In this document: positions 1 through 8,600 of the stretch, in pieces
Layout of the letters: the number at the start of each line of letters is the position of its first letter
How positions within the stretch are numbered: position 1 is the first letter of the stretch
Position numbers and translations under genes: made by a program
The notes under the pieces: generated by a model
What the model was told of the DNA's origin: nothing
Seen by the model: only the letters and a program-made list of their open reading frames with translations
Database searches by the model: none
Assembly: GCA_002361615.1 (NCBI GenBank)
Contig: DETK01000031.1
Location: 15,605-60,351, forward strand
Direction: 5' to 3'
Length of the DNA stretch: 44,747 bases
Origin: Bacteroidales bacterium UBA3290
GTDB lineage: Bacteria > Bacteroidota > Bacteroidia > Bacteroidales > UBA932

Positions 1-411
1 GACAACAAGGGCCGCACGGTCGATTTCAAGAACACGATCCTGATCATGACGTCCAACCTGCGGCCGGAACTGGTCAAGGAGAGTTTCCGTCCGGAATTCA
101 TCAACCGGATCGACGAAATCATCACCTTCCACGAGCTGACGCCCGATGACATCCGGCAGATCGTCCTGCTGCAGATCGGCCAGCTGAAGGAAAAGATGGC
201 CTCGATGGGCATCACCATCAGCTTTACCGAAGAATTCATCGACTACCTGAGCACGAAGGGCTACGACCCGGCCTACGGCGCCCGTCCGGTGAAGCGGGTC
301 CTTCAGAAGGAACTCATCGACGAACTCGCCCGCAAGCTGCTCGACGGCTCCCTCTCCCGCGACAGCGTCATCACCGCCACCTTCAAGGACGGTCAGCTGC
401 AGCTGAACTGA
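1..411 (+). CDS. clpB: ClpB disaggregase, C-terminal fragment (5' end outside window)
   Basis: This is the end of the second AAA+ module and the C-terminal D2-small domain of the Hsp100 chaperone ClpB, which with DnaK pulls polypeptides out of aggregates in the cytoplasm. The frame is open from base 1, before the internal ATG at 46, and starts with DNKGRTVDFKNT followed by sensor-1 IMTSN, as in ClpB. RPEFINRIDE (arginine finger region) and YDPAYGARPVKR (sensor 2, GAR) are intact. Odd: only about eight residues lie between MTSN and RPEFINRID, where the ClpB proteins I recall have roughly 35-45 (GS..I.. then a helix). The same deletion in other members of the lineage would make this a clade feature. 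A ClpA/ClpC-type paralogue is less likely because DNKGRTV and the C-terminal helix are ClpB-like. A perfect terminator hairpin follows 64 nt after the stop. Confidence 0.88.
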   Translation, partial: DNKGRTVDFKNTILIMTSNLRPELVKESFRPEFINRIDEIITFHELTPDDIRQIVLLQIGQLKEKMASMGITISFTEEFIDYLSTKGYDPAYGARPVKRVLQKELIDELARKLLDGSLSRDSVITATFKDGQLQLN

Positions 412-434
412 CCCTGCTCCGTTCCCACCCCTGT

Positions 435-549
435 TGCGCTGCAACGGACGCAGCTGACAGTCAGCCGTTTATGCAAAGTGATCCCCCTCAAAACGAGGGG
501 GATCACTTTTTGTAAGATGCTGGCAATCAGCTGCGTCCGTTGCAGCGCA
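435..549. repeat. 115-nt nested inverted repeat / single long hairpin
   Basis: A perfect 23-bp inverted repeat (435-457 against 527-549) encloses a second perfect 15-bp inverted repeat (475-489 against 495-509). The segment between them also pairs partly (460-465 with 519-524, and weakly 468-473 with 511-516), so the whole stretch can fold into one long hairpin. It lies between clpB and the Ca/Na antiporter and has no coding potential. It could be a decayed MITE-like palindrome, a processed small RNA, or just a very strong two-way terminator. Confidence 0.8.
475..511. terminator. Bidirectional Rho-independent terminator after clpB
   Basis: A perfect 15-bp stem (475-489 with 495-509), five-nt loop AAAAC, GC-rich core GATCCCCCTC, A-run at the 5' foot and T-run at 507-511. 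It can end transcription from clpB and also from the other strand. Confidence 0.85.
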
Positions 550-589
550 TAGATAAAGAAAAGTAGGCTTGGAATTGAAATCGTTTTTG

Positions 590-597
590 TATCTTCG
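590..597 (+). promoter_or_regulatory. -7 box (TATCTTCG) for antiporter-mntP
   Basis: TATCTTCG matches the Bacteroidetes -7 element TAnnTTTG at all but one position and lies 27 nt before the ATG at 625. It sits just after the long hairpin. No clear -33 TTG element was found. Confidence 0.5.
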
Positions 598-624
598 CGG
601 CGCAATTCCAAAAGCATTTGCACA

Positions 625-1605
625 ATGACGATTGAAATCCTTCTCCTGCTGGCCGGACTGGCACTGGTGCTCATCGGGGCGGAAGCCCTGATCGAGGGAG
701 CCTCCGGACTCGCACGCCGCTGGGGCATCAGCGAATTCGTAATCGGCCTGACCATCGTGGCGCTCGGAACGTCCGCGCCTGAGATGGTCGTGAGTTTCAT
801 CTCGGCCTTCGAGAAGAACTCCGACATGGCCGTGGGCAATATCATCGGTTCCAACATTTTCAATACAGCCTTGATCCTGGGCCTGTCGGCCGTCATCGCG
901 CCGGTCGCCATTACACGCGGCAATCTGCGGCGCGACATTCCGGTCAACATCGGTATTACGGCGCTGCTCATCGTGCTGGGTCTCAAGCAGACCCTGTTCG
1001 GCATCGGAGAGAACGGCCTGAGCCGCGTGGAAGGTATCGTTTTCCTGGCCCTGTTCGTCTGGTATATGGTTTCCTCGTTCATCCACGACAAGGAAAACTG
1101 CCTCGAAGCGGAAGCGTCCGATTCGGATAAAGAAACGCCTGCCAAGAAGATGCCTGTGATCCTGGCGCTGTTCTATATCATCGCCGGCCTGGCCGGCCTG
1201 ATCTTCGGCGGCCGCCTGTTTGTCGACCATGCGCAGGTTATCGCCCGGATGGCTGGTCTGAGCGACAAGTTCATCGCCATCACGGTCCTGGCCGCCGGCA
1301 CCTCGCTGCCTGAACTGGCCACCAGCTGCATCGCGGCCGCGAAAGGGAAAGGGCAGCTCGCACTGGGAAACATCCTCGGCTCGAATACGTCGAATATCCT
1401 GCTGATCCTGGGTGGCTCCGCAGTCATTTCGCCGCTGGGCATGGGCAACATCGACCTGATCGATTATGCCGCGGTCTTCATGTGTGCCATGAGCCTCGTC
1501 ATCTTCTCCTGGACGGGCCTCAAGAACCGGCTCGACCGGCTGGAAGGTGTCATCCTGGTCCTGCTCCAGGTGCTGTATTTCGCCTATCTTTTCCTGATGA
1601 AATAG
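625..1605 (+). CDS. Calcium/sodium antiporter (YrbG/CaCA family)
   Basis: An inner-membrane exchanger of the Ca2+:cation antiporter superfamily, which exports Ca2+ against Na+ or H+. The protein (326 aa) has the family's internal duplication. The alpha-1 repeat at about residues 35-80 contains ALGTSAPE and GNIIGSNIFN; the alpha-2 repeat at about 215-265 contains AAGTSLPE and GNILGSNTSN. The conserved acidic residues of the ion site (the E of each TSxPE) are present. About ten hydrophobic segments are split by a short charged loop near residues 158-175 (EAEASDSDKETPAKK). The length is normal for the bacterial YrbG type. The next gene, mntP, starts 1 nt after the stop, so the two form a metal-efflux operon behind the -7 box at 590. 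Confidence 0.9.
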   Translation: MTIEILLLLAGLALVLIGAEALIEGASGLARRWGISEFVIGLTIVALGTSAPEMVVSFISAFEKNSDMAVGNIIGSNIFNTALILGLSAVIAPVAITRGNLRRDIPVNIGITALLIVLGLKQTLFGIGENGLSRVEGIVFLALFVWYMVSSFIHDKENCLEAEASDSDKETPAKKMPVILALFYIIAGLAGLIFGGRLFVDHAQVIARMAGLSDKFIAITVLAAGTSLPELATSCIAAAKGKGQLALGNILGSNTSNILLILGGSAVISPLGMGNIDLIDYAAVFMCAMSLVIFSWTGLKNRLDRLEGVILVLLQVLYFAYLFLMK

Positions 1606-1606
1606 G

Positions 1607-2167
1607 ATGTCATTCTGGGAGATCCTGCTGCTGGCCGTGGGCGTTTCGATGGACGCATTCGCCGTTTCCATCGGCAAAGGGCTGTCTGCGAAACGCGTGA
1701 CGCTGCGCGAGGTGCTGACGGTCGGCCTGTGGTTCGGTGGATTCCAGGCATTGATGCCGGTTATCGGCTACTACCTGGGTTTCAGTTTCGCGGATCTGGT
1801 CGAAAAGATCGATCACTGGATTGCCTTCGGGCTTCTGGCTCTGATCGGAATCAATATGATCCGTGAAGCCGTCGGAAAAGGGGAGGATAGCCCTTCGGAC
1901 GCGTCGTTCGGCTTCCGGTCGATGCTGGTCCTGGCCATAGCGACAAGCATCGACGCCCTGGCCGTCGGCGTTTCCTTCGCTTTCCTGCACACCCGTCTCT
2001 GGTCATCCATCCTGATCATCGGAATCACGACCTTCCTGTTCTCGGCACTCGGTCTGTTGATCGGAAAGAAAGTCGGCGACCGCTTCCACAAAGGGGCCGA
2101 AATCTTCGGTGGCCTCATCCTGATCACCATCGGCCTCAAGATCCTCATCGAGCATCTGTTCCTTTAA
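1607..2167 (+). CDS. mntP: Manganese efflux pump MntP
   Basis: A 186-aa inner-membrane protein of the MntP (UPF0059) family that exports Mn2+ and protects against manganese toxicity. It has two homologous halves of three membrane segments each. The first half carries GVSMDAFAVSIGKG (Asp16) and the second TSIDALAVGVSF, the two Asp-containing helices characteristic of MntP. The length matches E. coli MntP (188 aa). The ATG lies 1 nt after the antiporter stop, so translation is probably coupled. The Mn riboswitch (yybP-ykoY) that often precedes mntP was not recognised here; with a joint transcript it would have to lie before 625. Confidence 0.92.
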   Translation: MSFWEILLLAVGVSMDAFAVSIGKGLSAKRVTLREVLTVGLWFGGFQALMPVIGYYLGFSFADLVEKIDHWIAFGLLALIGINMIREAVGKGEDSPSDASFGFRSMLVLAIATSIDALAVGVSFAFLHTRLWSSILIIGITTFLFSALGLLIGKKVGDRFHKGAEIFGGLILITIGLKILIEHLFL

Positions 2168-2171
2168 TTTA

Positions 2172-2360
2172 GGCTTTTGCCTCCAGGCTTGCAGCTATCG
2201 GTCAAAAACCTTCCGCTTCAAAGCGCCATCAGGCGCTAGTGGAGGCCGTCGCGTGAGCCTGTGTAATGGCAGGCCGTAGCGGCAGGTCTGGGCAGAGCCC
2301 AGTAGACACAGATGTCCATGGGTTTTTGACTCGATAGCTGACGCGCCCTCCAGCAAAAGC
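2172..2360 (-). repeat. MITE-like repeat element, copy 1 (189 bp)
   Basis: A non-coding element with imperfect ~40-nt inverted ends: 2172-2210 (GGCTTTTGCC...GTCAAAAACC) and 2321-2360 (GGTTTTTGAC...GCAAAAGC). Its core, read on the minus strand, is closely similar to 8951-9070 on the plus strand (shared stretches such as ATCTGTGTCTACTGGG and GACCTGCCGCTACGGCCTGC). It begins 4 nt after the mntP stop. No coding frame is supported, and no transposase is nearby. Confidence 0.75.
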
Positions 2361-2371
2361 AAAGCTGAATA

Positions 2372-2440
2372 GGGCAGAGCCCAGTAAACACCAGCTACCA
2401 TGGTTTTTGAATTGAAAACTGCGAGACTGGAGCAAAAGCC
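2372..2440 (+). repeat. Partial repeat unit next to copy 1
   Basis: Bases 2372-2410 repeat 2290-2328 directly (GGGCAGAGCCCAGTA, then a few differences, then CATGG and TTTTTGA). Bases 2402-2440 form another end sequence (GGTTTTTGA...GGAGCAAAAGCC) like the right end of the family. This looks like a partial tandem duplication of one element end. It stops 3 nt before the 3' end of the methyltransferase-like gene. Confidence 0.65.
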
Positions 2441-2443
2441 CCA

Positions 2444-3340
2444 TCATTGAAGTTGAAAGAGTCGATCGATCAGGTTACAGCGTAGGGAGTGTTCGATCCA
2501 GTAGGTGAAGCGGGTGTGGGGGAAGCGGGATTCGTAGGGTTTGGCGCGGAGGTAGAGGTCGGTGCCGTCGGCGATGTCGTGCCAGATGTCCATAAAGACG
2601 AAGTCGACTTCGGATGATCTCATCTTATGCTCGAGATAATCGAACGCATCCGATTGAATGACAATTATTTTATCTTTATTCGGAAATTGCGGTAGAATCA
2701 CTCTTTCGAACAGCGAGATGACGGCGGGATCGCGCTCGACGACCGTGACGGAAGCGACTTGGGGCTTTTCGCTGGCCATGAAAGCGAAGTAGCCAAGACC
2801 CAGGCCGAAGGTCACTACGCGGCCGGAAGCGACGTCGACGGCGGCTTGGGAACTCTCGATTTCACTGGGCTTGATAGACATCCATTCGCGGTCTCCCTGG
2901 AAGACCGAAGGGTAGGCATACGGCTCGGCAAAATAGCCGATGGCGGGTATTTGCAGCAGGTCGGAAGTCAGGATCAGATCGTCGCGCAAAAAAAGTTCGT
3001 AGGGTTGATAGTGCTGCCAGCCAAGCCGCCAGTTGCCGATCGTCATTTCCTTGAAGCGGATGGCCTTCCGATACGGATTGTCGAGCCAGGATGAAGGATC
3101 GAGCCGCTGAAGCCCCGGAGTGAGGTATCTCTCTTCGATAAAACGGTCTTCCTCAGAAGAATCCTGATCCAGACCCAGAAAACCGCTGAGCAATGCGCGG
3201 TAGATCACGACTTCGTTGTCGGGACCCGCTCCGGGGGGCAACAGCTCCGCCATCAGTTCCGGCGTGATGGCGCAAGGCGTCTCGTTGAGATAGTCGGCGA
3301 TCAGCCAGCCGACCCGGTGGTTAAGCTGTCGGATTTCCAT
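2444..3340 (-). CDS. Rossmann-fold (SAM-methyltransferase-like) protein of unknown role
   Basis: A 298-aa soluble protein. Residues from about 165 onward show a class I methyltransferase / spermidine-synthase-like core: motif I VVTFGLGLGYFAF, an acidic end of beta-2 (VTVVERDP), VIQSDAFDYL and motif IV VDFVFMDIWHD. The N-terminal half (to about 160) is not recognised and contains the loop YFAEPYAYPSVFQGDREWM. No membrane segment or signal peptide. The substrate cannot be inferred. The ATG overlaps the 3' end of the antiporter gene by 20 nt in a different frame, so the two are co-transcribed and probably translationally coupled. The C-terminus ends among copies of the repeat family. Some members of this fold are nucleotide- or polyamine-binding without being methyltransferases. 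Confidence 0.6.
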   Translation of the reverse strand: MEIRQLNHRVGWLIADYLNETPCAITPELMAELLPPGAGPDNEVVIYRALLSGFLGLDQDSSEEDRFIEERYLTPGLQRLDPSSWLDNPYRKAIRFKEMTIGNWRLGWQHYQPYELFLRDDLILTSDLLQIPAIGYFAEPYAYPSVFQGDREWMSIKPSEIESSQAAVDVASGRVVTFGLGLGYFAFMASEKPQVASVTVVERDPAVISLFERVILPQFPNKDKIIVIQSDAFDYLEHKMRSSEVDFVFMDIWHDIADGTDLYLRAKPYESRFPHTRFTYWIEHSLRCNLIDRLFQLQ

Positions 3341-5594
3341 TGGCCAGGATCATCTTCTCACATTCGACCCGCTCGCCGGCCAGCCACACGAAATCGCCGG
3401 CCTGGAAGCGGAAGTCCGGCTTGGGGCTCATCAGCGACATTCCGTCGCGCTCGACGCCGACCACCATGCAGCCTTTTTGGCGCATATTGGTGTCGCGCAG
3501 CACTTTGCCGTCGAGATAGCATCCCTGCTGGAGTTCGAACAGATCGAGTACGAAGTCGTCGGTTTCGTAGGAGACGTTGGCCGCCAGGTTCTCGGCAGCC
3601 ATGTCTTCCACGAAGCGTTTGACTTCCTCCTGCGTGCCGATGGCAAGCACCTCGTCGTAGGGATAGATATACTCATCGGGGGAAGGAACGAGGATGCGGC
3701 GGCTGCCCCGGATCACCTTGGCGATGTTGATGCCGTATTTCTGACGGAAAGGGATGTTCTTGAGCTGTTTGCCCGCGTATTCAGAGTTGGGTGAGATGAT
3801 GACGTTCTCGGCGGCCACGTCGTGGCCTTTCATCTTGGTCCGGACGCTCGAAGCGATCGGGGTGCGTCTGCGCTCGTATTCTTCCTTCTGGTTCAGATTG
3901 GTGATGAAGCGTTCCTCCAGGCCCGTGAACTGATGCACGGAGCGGCGGGCGATCATGAAGAAGGCGATGCCGGCAAGCACAATCAGCAGGATGCTCCAGT
4001 AGGAGAGGGAATAGTGCATCAGCACGGCGGCGATCACAAAGGCGATGGAGATGAAAATGCGCAGGAACACGAGGAAGAGGATCGGCCATTTGTTGCTGTC
4101 CTTTTCCTTCATCAGATGGACGGCGGATTTCTTGATATCGCTGCCGTTGACGGCCAGTCCGTAGAGGAAGGGCGACATGACCGCCAGCGTGATGGCCAGG
4201 CAGATCCCATTGCGCAAGCCTGCCGCTGCATCGGGAAGGATGCGGACCATTACTTTATCGAGATAGAGTTTCGACCCGAGGAAAATGGCCAGGAGGATGA
4301 CGCTGTAAAGCACCACGCGCAGCCCGTAGCCCTTGAGCAGGGACTTCCACTCGCTCTGCTCCTCCGCGCTGGCCTTGCCGCTGTCGGGCGTGGGGTCGAG
4401 CTTGGCCAACCACTTGACGGGTAGTTTCTTATAGAGGAACTCGCATACGGGGGTTGCGGCCTTGATCATGTAGGGCGTGGTAAAGGTCGTGATGACGGAA
4501 ACCGCGATGATGACCGGGTAGATGAAGCCCCGCATCACGCCCAGGCTCACGCCGAGCCCCGCGATGATGAAGGAAAACTCACCCAGCTGCGCCAGGCTGA
4601 AACCCGTGTGGACGGCCGTGTTCAGACCGCGGCCCGACACCAGGGCGCCCAGCGTGCCGAACAGTGTCATGCCGAAGACCGTGACCAGCGTCAGGATGAG
4701 AATCGGGAGCCAGTGCTCCGCAATCACTTTCGGGTCGACCATCATACCTACCGAGACGAAGAATATGGCGCCGAACAGATCCTTGATATTCACCACAAGT
4801 TTACCGATATGCTCTCCCTCAAGGGTTTCCGAAAGGATCGAGCCCATGACGAAGGCGCCCAGGGCAGAGGAGAAGCCCGCGAAGCTGGCCAGGGTCACCA
4901 TGCCGAAGCACAAGCCGATGGCCACCAGCAGCAGAATCTCGTCGTTGAGAAACTTGCGCGCCCATTTCAGGAAGGAGGGAATTACATAGATGCCGACCAG
5001 GAACCACAGGATCAGGAAGAAGAGCAACTTGGCCAGCCCCATGAGCATCTCGCTGCCGGAGAACTGGTTGGCCGTCGCGATGGTGGTCAGCAAGACCATC
5101 AGGACCACGGCGATCAGGTCTTCTACCACCAGGGTGCCGAAAACCAGGGTGGAGTAGGTCTTGTTCTTCAGCCCCAGGTCGGTATAGGCCTTGATGATGA
5201 TCGTTGTGGAGGACATGGACATCAGGCCGCCCAGGAAGATGGCTTCCATGGAACTCCAGCCCATGGCATGGCCCACCACATTACCCAGGACGAACATGCC
5301 CACGCACACGCAGCCCGCCGTGATGAGCGCGCTGCTGCCCACTTTGAGCAGCTTCTTGAAGCTGAATTCAAGTCCCAGGGCGAAGAGCAGGAAGATGATA
5401 CCGATTTCGGACCACTGGTCCACGGACTCTGCAGACGAGATGCCGAACAGGCCCAGGTGCGGCCCCACGATGAAGCCTGCTACGATATAGCCCAGGATCA
5501 GCGGTTGCTTGAGTGCTTTGGATATGATGGTAAAGAGTCCGGCCGAGATCAGGATGATGGCCAGGTCTTTTACAAGATTCAATTCTTCCGTCAT
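3321..5594 (-). CDS. CPA2 cation:proton antiporter with two C-terminal TrkA-C domains
   Basis: A 757-aa inner-membrane antiporter of the KefB/RosB (CPA2) type, exchanging K+ or Na+ for H+. The start at 5594 gives MTEELNLVKDLAII, directly entering the first membrane helix; a longer frame from 5711 would run into the divergent gene and is rejected. Residues to about 390 form the Na+/H+ exchanger domain (QPLILGYIVAGFIVGPHLG, FLLFALGLEFSFKKL). A second set of membrane helices follows at about 440-590, then two TrkA-C/RCK_C-like domains (about 625-690 and 695-757) without the nucleotide-binding TrkA-N domain. Thus regulation by a ligand other than NAD(H) is likely. Divergent from the beta-galactosidase across 68 bp; overlaps the downstream methyltransferase-like gene by 20 nt. 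Confidence 0.85.
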   Translation of the reverse strand: MTEELNLVKDLAIILISAGLFTIISKALKQPLILGYIVAGFIVGPHLGLFGISSAESVDQWSEIGIIFLLFALGLEFSFKKLLKVGSSALITAGCVCVGMFVLGNVVGHAMGWSSMEAIFLGGLMSMSSTTIIIKAYTDLGLKNKTYSTLVFGTLVVEDLIAVVLMVLLTTIATANQFSGSEMLMGLAKLLFFLILWFLVGIYVIPSFLKWARKFLNDEILLLVAIGLCFGMVTLASFAGFSSALGAFVMGSILSETLEGEHIGKLVVNIKDLFGAIFFVSVGMMVDPKVIAEHWLPILILTLVTVFGMTLFGTLGALVSGRGLNTAVHTGFSLAQLGEFSFIIAGLGVSLGVMRGFIYPVIIAVSVITTFTTPYMIKAATPVCEFLYKKLPVKWLAKLDPTPDSGKASAEEQSEWKSLLKGYGLRVVLYSVILLAIFLGSKLYLDKVMVRILPDAAAGLRNGICLAITLAVMSPFLYGLAVNGSDIKKSAVHLMKEKDSNKWPILFLVFLRIFISIAFVIAAVLMHYSLSYWSILLIVLAGIAFFMIARRSVHQFTGLEERFITNLNQKEEYERRRTPIASSVRTKMKGHDVAAENVIISPNSEYAGKQLKNIPFRQKYGINIAKVIRGSRRILVPSPDEYIYPYDEVLAIGTQEEVKRFVEDMAAENLAANVSYETDDFVLDLFELQQGCYLDGKVLRDTNMRQKGCMVVGVERDGMSLMSPKPDFRFQAGDFVWLAGERVECEKMILANGNPTA

Positions 5595-5615
5595 ATTTTT
5601 GTTCAGATAGACAGG

Positions 5616-5623
5616 TAAAGTTA
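5616..5623 (-). promoter_or_regulatory. Possible -7 box (TAACTTTA) for the CPA2 antiporter
   Basis: The minus strand reads TAACTTTA, one base from TAnnTTTG, 21 nt before the ATG at 5594. Weak but well placed in the 68-bp divergent region. Confidence 0.4.
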
Positions 5624-5635
5624 GCAAAAAGATGT

Positions 5636-5643
5636 TAAATTTG
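5636..5643 (+). promoter_or_regulatory. -7 box (TAAATTTG) for beta-galactosidase
   Basis: A perfect TAnnTTTG match, ending 19 nt before the ATG at 5663. No convincing -33 element at the usual distance. Confidence 0.55.
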
Positions 5644-5662
5644 TATTCAGAAACCATCCTAT

Positions 5663-8600
5663 ATGAGAAAATCGTTCTTGTTCGTCTTTCTCCTGCTGAT
5701 GGCCGCCGCACCGATGCGCAGCCAGGACTTCACTGAATGGCAGGATCCCCACGTCAATTCCATCAACCGTCTTCCGATGCACAGCACCTTTGTTGCGGAT
5801 GAATCCCAGATCCTTCCGCTGACCGGTGACTGGAGCTTCCGCTGGGTCCGGAGCGCCAACCAGCAGCCTGTGGGCTTCTGGCGGACCAATTACGTAGAAA
5901 CCGGCTGGAGCAGGATGCCCATCCCCGGCGTCTGGGAGCTCAACGGATTCGGCGACCCGGTCTATCTGAACATCGGTTATGCCTGGAGAGGACGCTACAA
6001 GAACAATCCGCCCACCGTCCCCGTGGAGAACAATCATGTGGGCACCTACCGCAAGTTCATCCAGATTCCCGCCGAATGGAAAGGCGAGCGGGTGATTATC
6101 CATTTCGGCTCGGTGACCTCCAACCTTTATCTCTGGGTCAACGGCAAGTTCGTGGGTTACAGTGAGGACAGCAAACTTGAAAGCGAGTTCGACATCACGG
6201 ACTTCGTCATTCCCGGCAAACGCAACCTGATCGCCTTCCAGGTCTTCCGTTGGTGCGACGGTACTTATCTGGAAGACCAGGACTTCTTCCGCTTTGCCGG
6301 CGTGGTGCGCGACTGTTGCATCTTCACCCGTCCCGTCAAGCACATCGATGACGTGCAGATTACACCCGACCTCGACGCGAACTACCGCAATGGTACGCTG
6401 TCGGTCAATGTGAATGTCTCCGATTTCCGGCGCACCAGTGTGGAACTGACCCTGACCGATGCGGAAGGCAACAGCGTGGCCAATCCGCTCAAGGCTACCG
6501 GTGCTTTCGTAAGTGCCCGTTTCTATGTCGAGAATCCGCGGAAATGGAGCGCGGAAGACCCCTATCTCTATAAACTGACGGCCCGGCTCTACGATGGACG
6601 CCAGCTGCTGCAGACCCTGCATTTCGACGTCGGCTTCCGCAAGGTGGAGATCAAGGGTTCCGACCTGCTGGTCAACGGCAAGCGCGTGCTGATCAAAGGC
6701 GTAAACCGCCACGAACTCGATCCTGACGGCGGCTATGTGGTCTCCCGCGAGCGGATGGAAGAAGATATCCGGACCATCAAGCAGCTCAATCTCAATGCTG
6801 TGCGCACCTGCCACTATCCCGACGATCCCTACTGGTACGAGCTCTGTGACCACTACGGTCTCTATATGGTGGCCGAAGCGAACATCGAGTCTCACGGCAT
6901 GGGCTACGGCCCCGAAACGCTGGCGCGTGATACGGCCTTCCGCCAAGCCCATCTCGAGCGCAACGAGCGCCACGTAAAGCGCAACTTCAACCATCCCAGC
7001 ATCATCATCTGGTCGCTCGGCAACGAGGCGGGTTACGGCCCCAACTTCGAAGCAGCGTACAACCTCGTACGCTCGCTCGACCCGAGCCGCCCCATCCAGT
7101 ACGAGCGTGCCGAGTACGCCGGCAAGACCGATATCTTCTGCCCGATGTACGCCAGCCAGGCCTATATCAAGAAGTACAGCGCCGATCCCGAAAAGACCAA
7201 GCCGCTCATCCAGTGTGAGTATGCGCATGCAATGGGCAATTCGGAAGGCGGTTTCAAAGAGTATTGGGATCTCTACCGTACGCTGCCCAAGCTCCAGGGC
7301 GGTTTCATCTGGGATTTCGCCGACCAGTCCATCCACTGGAAGAACAACCGCGGCAAGACTTTCTACGCCTATGGCGGCGATTTCAATATGTCGGATCCCA
7401 GCGACCAGAACTTCTGCGACAACGGTCTGGTGAGTCCCGACCGCAAATTCAACCCGCACGCCTACGAAGTGCAGCAGGTCTGCCAGGACATCCACTCCAC
7501 GCTTGTAGCGCCGCATCGTCTGGAAGTGTTCAATGAGTTCTTCTTCCGTGACCTTTCCCGCTACGGCATGCGCTGGGAGTTGCTCCGCAACGGAGAGAAA
7601 GAAGCTGAGGGAGAGGTAGATGATGTGAATGTCGCTCCGCAGGGCCGGCGTCAGGTCCACGTACCTTACGGCGATATCGACGGCTCGGCGGAATGGCTGC
7701 TCAACCTGAGCTACTATCTGAAGGAAGCCGATGGCCTGCTGGCGAAAGATTTCGTCGTGGCGCGCGAGCAGATTGCGCTCAACGAATATGCGCGGACTAT
7801 GTCGCCGTTGCGCAGCACAGCCCGTCCGAAGATCAACAACAATGCGGCCCATCAGTTCACGGTCCGCAGCCCGAAGGCCACGGAAGATTTCGAAATCACC
7901 TTCTCGATGGACGACGGCTCGATCACCCGCTACCGGGTTCGTGGCGTCGACCTGCTCAAGAGCGGGGAGACCATCCGGCCGAATTTCTGGCGCTCTCCGA
8001 CCGACAACGATTTCGGCGCCTCCCTGCAAAACAAGCAAAGTGTCTGGAAGAAACCCACGCTGATGTACTACAGCCTGTCGCAGTTCGACCGCAACCATCT
8101 CCAGGTCATCACCATCGACTACAAGATCGGCGGCACGGACGCGATGATCCGGATGGAATACCGTATCAACGAGCAGGGCGCTATGGAAATCACGGAGACG
8201 CTGATCCCGGGCGAACGACGCGATTATCCCGATCTCTTCCGTTTCGGTGTCCAGATCCCCATGCCCAAGTCGTTCGAGCACCTGGAATTCTATGGCCGCG
8301 GGCCTTTCGAGAATTACGTCGACCGCAAGAGCGCTGCCTTCCTGGGACGCTGGAAACAGACGGTAACGGAGCAGTTCTACCCTTACATCCATCCGCAGGA
8401 AACGGGCAACAAGACCGATCTCCGCTGGCTTCGCATCACGGATTTCGCAGGCCGCGGTCTGGAAATCGAGGCTGAGAACGCCTTCTCCGCCTCCGCGCTG
8501 CACTATTTCATCGAGTCGCTCGACGATGGCGACATGAAGCGCAACCGTCACAGCGAACTCCTCAAGGAAGACGATGTAACGAACCTGCTGATTGACGGCT

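Noticed and set aside
2172..2440. Integron attC sites
   Set aside because: Ends lack the attC core consensus (GTTRRRY / RYYYAAC), there is no integrase and no cassette-sized ORF between the copies.
5595..5711. 39-codon extension of the CPA2 antiporter
   Set aside because: Would run through the divergent promoter region into the beta-galactosidase signal peptide; the ATG at 5594 fits the family.
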